DNA from: Astropecten irregularis
Lineage: Eukaryota > Echinodermata > Asteroidea > Paxillosida > Astropectinidae
NCBI GenBank assembly: GCA_963971285.1
Contig: OZ020265.1
Location: forward strand, 3,326,270-3,390,269
Direction of reading: 5' to 3'
Length of the DNA: 64,000 nt
Positions 45,701 through 51,700 of this stretch are shown here, in pieces; the stretch's first letter is position 1; each line of letters opens with the position of its first letter. The notes below the pieces were generated by a model. It saw only the letters and a program-made list of their open reading frames with translations, had not been told where the DNA came from and searched no databases. Position numbers and translations under genes: made by a program.

Positions 45701-48700
45701 AATCTGAAATCAGATTAAAATCTGGAGACTCACATTCCTGCTGTTTCATAACCTTATTGTGTGATGCTGACATTACACATTTTCCATGTACACAAAAACT
45801 ACACATCATGACAAATTGTTTGAAGCACTCTGATGGACTACTAAGGTGCCCACCTTAGTAGTCCATCAGAGGCTTAAGAGCAAAGCCGCAACGGTCCATT
45901 ACACATCTTCATAACTCCCATAATTTATGTACAGTGTTTCAATGTCAATTATTATTGAACGCCATCAGTGCCTTCGCTCCCAATTTTGTATTTCGGTCAT
46001 TGAACGACCATTCAATTCGGTGATTTCATCATGTCCTTTTGTGGTTTTGTCTCACCATTATGTTAGTTCGGCATTTGGTTTTGTGTTTTCGTCATTTCAT
46101 TATGTAATTTCTGCATTCCGTTTTGTGGTTTCGTCATTCCATTGTGTCATTTGGTATTTCGTTTTGTAGTTTTGTCTCACCGTTATGCCAATTCTGCATT
46201 CAGTTTTGTTGTATCGTCATGCCCAACGATTATTCGCAAAATGGTATCGAATCGTGGAATCGAAAGACAGACGCACAGAATTACGCTACGAACTTGCTGA
46301 ACGGAATGATGTTTTTACAGAACTAAAGACAAACAGCAGACTGAATGACGAATACACATAATGGTTAGACCAAACGACAAAACTGAATGCTAAAAAGACA
46401 AAATGGCATGACGATACAACAAAACTGAATGCAGAATTGGCATAACGGTGAGACAAAACTACAAAACGAAATACCAAATGACACAATGGAATGACGAAAC
46501 CACAAAACAGAATGCAGAAATTACATAATGAAATGACGAAAGCACAAAACCAAATGCCAAACTAACATAATGGTGAGACAAATCCACAAAAGGACATGAC
46601 GAAATCACCGAATTGAATGGTCGTTTAATGACCGAAATACAAAATTGGGAGCGAAGGCACTGATGGCGTTCCATAAATTATAGCCGATAAGAGATGCTAC
46701 ATGTACGTCCAGTACATACCTTGATATTGACTTTTCCATCTCGTTGCATCTTATGCCATGCATCACTGTACTCCTTCTCCAGCTGTAAGAATAATCAGCA
46801 TCAAACTATCAAACCAAACATCAGTCTAGCAAATGTTATTATATCTAGGCCACACTATAATACTGCAAATCAACTTAACCCATTCAATCAATGTACATTA
46901 ACTGAATACAAATGATTAATGTGTAACTCATGACAGTCAGTTTATTGAATCACAACAAATCTATATGTAGCCTTGATTCCATTAGTCTGAGGGAAAGTTC
47001 ATGCTTAGTGGCTGGCTATGGGGTTATAGTCCCACTGACAAAAGTCGTCATTGGGACAACATTTTTCAGCACTTCGGGACCAGTCTGATCTGGGTTGGCC
47101 TCGAAAATGTGTGGGACTAACTCCACTACCATGCCCTGCATGACCTAACACCACCTATCATTTGGACACAACTGACCTAGCCCTGATCCCACAGACACTG
47201 ACAAGCATGTGGAACATATGGGAATGGGTGACCTGGACTGAATTACGTAATGCATTTCCAACCCTTCTAGCCAGTCCTGGAGTTACAGATATCATATGAA
47301 TGTAAGGTGATTTTGGAGTTTGTGGTCAAGTACTGGAACCCCTGCTGTGGGCATCAATTATTAACTGCAACCCACTCGAGGGGCCGATTTCATAAAACTT
47401 ACGACGCCTCGCAGAGTTAAGACGCATCGTTTCTCTATGGACTCACCGCATAGATGCGACGCGCCGTAGAGCTTTATGAAATCGGCCCCGGAAGCCAACC
47501 TCTCATCTGAATATACCCTGATCTGGAACAAGCGCATCCCATTCCACCTATGTGTAGGCCCCCCACACATACACGTACATGCATGTTTATAGCTATGCCT
47601 AAATAATTCAACAATGTCAGCCATATGTCTTTCATCACTTTAAGACTGGAAGAGTTCTATACCAAGCAGACAAATTGAAGAAAGTATTTATACACCCAGA
47701 TTCCTAGAAGGCATGATGATGGCATTCTCAATGACTAGATATAACAAGCTTGGAATACCATAGCACAGGTGGTATATGCAATACAACGCATATATTTCAT
47801 ATTGATGGCTTCCCTTCAAACTACTCTACCAAAATAACAACAAATCAAATCCCAATGGACATGTGTGCCAGCTTTTTTAGCATTGAGGCAGCAACATTTA
47901 TTACTTTGATTTCAGAGTTTGTAGTTGGAATTGGTCTAATGCAGATCCATTCTGAATACCGGGGTATGTCAAAAGCAATTTCCTCTGGTATTGACTTTAT
48001 GAAGGGGCAAAAGGTCAGTAGATATTCAATGGTACGGGCCGCTACATGAATCATCACTCATATTTTGTATACAAAACATACTGAACATCATTATTTCTTC
48101 AGCCATGGACTACAGCCATTCCCATGCTTGAACACAATTTGTTTAGGGATCAGGATTTTTCAAAGGATCAGCATCTTTTATTTTGGGGAATGTTTTATTT
48201 TTCAAAATACTCTATAAAGTGTAAAACTAAATCTAGCAAAGTTTTAGGAACGGAATGATCCAACTGATTGCTGTAAAATGTTACACGTGTTTGCCATAAC
48301 ACACATACATGTAGGATATGTATGGCTATTAAACCAAAGCATGGAATACAACGCTTCTACTAATTGAACAATGTAGGGATGACATAGTGTGTTGCGGTTT
48401 TTGGGATTGCCCAGTCCCTGTCAATGTGCTCACAATGTACATCTGGTGCAAGCATGCACAGTACGTGTACCTCCAATTGTGTGCATTGCATTGCAGCACT
48501 CAAACGCCCTTTTCACACTGCAGAGTAAATCCCTAGGGAATTCCCGGGGAATGTTTACCCCACCAACACCCTAGCAACCATTCACACTAGGCCCATGGAA
48601 ACTCCCGGGGACACTATTTCACTAGTTGCTTTTTCCCTGGAAAACGTCAATCCCGGGGATTTCGGCTTTAACCCTACTCCCGAGCAGGGGGGATTTCATT

Positions 48701-51700
48701 GGTAGTATGAAAGGTCCGACCAAAATACCCCGGCAACACTCCACCAATTCCCCAGGGAATTTGTCCAGTGTGAAACCCCTTAACCGTTTATTTATTGGTA
48801 GTAAATTTTATAAATTTTATAAATACGTTTCTGTTGCGTGCTTGGCATCGCAGCTGTGTCGCAATTCATTTTTTTCAAATGCGAAGCAAATGGCTGAAAA
48901 TGGAATAATAGTTCCTGCAGCTTGAAACACCTATAACAAACAATGTCTGTAGATCAGGCCATGTTCATTATCCTGGGATGAGATTGACTAATGATGGAAA
49001 TATCTGAAAACAACTGACAGGGGAATACAAAATAATAATAATTTGGGAGGCTAATCATCCTTACTGTCAGCTTGGGTGCTGAATAGCACTGCACACTTGC
49101 ACTAAAAATAGCACCGAACCTCAGACAAACATTGCAACCGGCCATGCAAACGTGTGGTGAGTGGAGGTATGTGTGCGCGTGCATGCATGGTGTGACGTCA
49201 TTAGTGCAGAACGCTATTGCGAAGAATGTGGCTACAACATGATTGACTTGACAATGACACCCTTCAGCAGCCTGAAATCAAAAGTGTTTGGTTTTTGTGG
49301 AGGGAGGACAAAGAAAGAACCCGGAGAAAATCCCTTGTAGCATAGGAGAGAACCAACGCACAACTCTACTCACATATGACCCAAGCCAGGACCAAACCCA
49401 GGCCACAATATGGTGAGAGGCGAGTGCCTAAAGCACTTGCCACCTATGCCCACAAAATCTTAACCCTGAAAATAATCTGGAAATCCAAAACAGAAAAAAA
49501 TTGACATAAGATAAAAATCGGAGAAATCTCCTCCCTGGTCATCAGCGTTCCACTTATTATTTACTAGCCCCAATCACCACCAAAGGACCTTGAGACCCGG
49601 GGTGCAAGTGCAGCATCCAAAAGGTCACATTAAGCCAATATAAATCTGAAATACCTTCAGAAGATTAGAGTTGTTAAGCTCCATTTCTTGCCAGAGGTTG
49701 TCACGGTGATGGATGACATCATCAAGAATTGCATTCTTATGAACCGTTGCCTCTTGTAGAGCATTGGTGACTCCGCATTCCAGGTTACGTGCTAGATCAA
49801 AATAATCCTGCGAAAAGGTCAAAGTTGAAAGATCATGAGCTTTAACTCATCAACACTTACTGCTTACAGGAAGACACCTGGTATCTTTAAGATCATTGCA
49901 TACAGCAATGGTATGAAGTACACGTACACACATACATAATTTATACATGAAGTTGAACACACGAACATGCAGTTTTGTCAGCGTCTTCTAGAAGGAGACA
50001 GAGGTTGGGTATCTACTGTATAACTGTTTAATGGTCCAGTGCAAATCTGGTGCATTTACTTACGTTTTCTTTTCTTTTTTGCTGCTTGTACAGTAACATC
50101 ATTGAAAAGAGAACAGAGAAAAAATTGACAGGAGCGGGATTTGAACCAGCAACCTCCAGAATACCATACCAGAGGTCCCTACTTCGAATCCAGTCAATTT
50201 TTCTTTGTTCACTTTTCAATGAATTAAAATTAACCAATCAGTTTCCCTTGTGGTTATTTGATGAAATCTTTCACCATTGATTTTAACGTTGGACATTTAC
50301 CATTTTCTTGTTTATTAGCAACAGTTAAAACATTTGGTAATTAGTGAAGGTGTACAAAGAATAAAGGAAGTGTAGAACATGAAAGACACTGCAAGACCTG
50401 CATGTCTGAAAAAACTGCTAAACTACTAACAGTAGACTTTTCTGGATCTTCACTGCTGCAGGAAGGCGAGAACCAAAACCCGACATCAGATGAGTTTCAA
50501 ACTGGTACTAGATGTGGCAATACACACAGAGTGGCCGGTGTATAGGGAATAATTAAAGCCATGTTTTGAATTGTCCACCATTTCTTTGGTCATCTCAGCA
50601 TTTTGGACAAATCTCCACTGCAAAAGCAGAGATTTTTGTCAGTCAAATCATGTACGTCATGTGAAGGAAGGTAACTATTTACATGACAGCACGCACACAA
50701 ACAGAAATACAGCACATAGTTATGTCATGTAGGAATTCTGCATTACAGCCACTGTGGGATTGATTTCACCAAACTCATCGTAACTTGCTATCAATCTGTC
50801 AATCGTTAATGACTTATATGATGCATTGCAGCACTATGTGGGATGCAATAGGTTATCCTTCATAACTCAAGTTACGACCGACCATAAAGCTTCATAAAAT
50901 TGTCCCAGGACCAGGAGAGACACTAGCACTTTTTGTAGCAGCAACAATCTGCTCCAGGAGTTCTTCAGAATAGACACAACATTAACAGAGCAGCTTTTGG
51001 AGGCTGTGAGGATGGTACAATATTATGAGCTTTGCTCACAAGACAATAAATGGCATCCTTAGCTTCACTGGGTCTTCATGGTGTGTACCAAAACCATGCC
51101 ACAACTCAGCTTCACACACAATAGTATAAACCAAAATGTACATGTACCACCCAAGTTCAGTTCAGTATTTGCATAATTCCTACCTGAATGCTATAACTTA
51201 CCAATCTTTGTGAAGATTCACTCAATCAAATTTTAATAGCACTCCACACTAATGACGTCACACAAGTGATTTGGCCTGCGCGCGCGCATGTACAAAATCC
51301 CATGCATGCATGCACGGGCACACCAGCACACATATGCATGGTTGCAATGTTTGTCTGAGATCCGGTGTGACGTCATAGCATTTAGCCTGCTATTTTTAGT
51401 GCAAGTGCAGAGCGCTATTGACTCAATGACACTAGCAAGACTGGCCATCTACAGCAGGTACTAAGATATTTGCACAGTGAGCTACTGTAGATGAACACTA
51501 GAATGACATATAATTGAACAGTGAATGTTATAACATGATACAGGAGACTGAATAGAATGAATGACTTACTGAAGAAACATCTGAATATTGGTTCAGTATC
51601 TTCACCCAGGCATCAGCAAACCACTTATGACTCCGCATCCTATAAACAGAGCAACATATAATGTAATATCCAGGTGTGATTTGACAAACTTACAAACAAC

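Larger units (their letters stand above)
42938..46719 (-). other. F-BAR gene intron 4 (3.8 kb)
   Basis: Holds five listed elements and the long inverted repeat. Nothing further is recognised in 42940-43430, 43890-44470 and 44860-45300. Confidence 0.6.
48975..49536. mobile_element. GGGATGAGATT element, outer layer of a triple nest
   Basis: The left part GGGATGAGATTGACTAATGA and right part ending GAGAAATCTCCTCCC rejoin to match 52309-52480 once the SINE is removed. Confidence 0.75.
46783..49654 (-). other. F-BAR gene intron 3 (2.9 kb)
   Basis: Listed elements at 47380, 48506 and 48975-49536. Otherwise I recognise nothing in 46790-47370 or 47500-48500; a 99-codon open frame at 47750-48049 (+) is not like any family I know. 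Confidence 0.55.

Noticed and set aside
45927..46674. Open frames rich in Phe/Val/Ser in both orientations
   Set aside because: They are translations of the two arms of the long inverted repeat.
47750..48057. Open frames on both strands
   Set aside because: They match nothing known to me and lie within an intron; likely chance.
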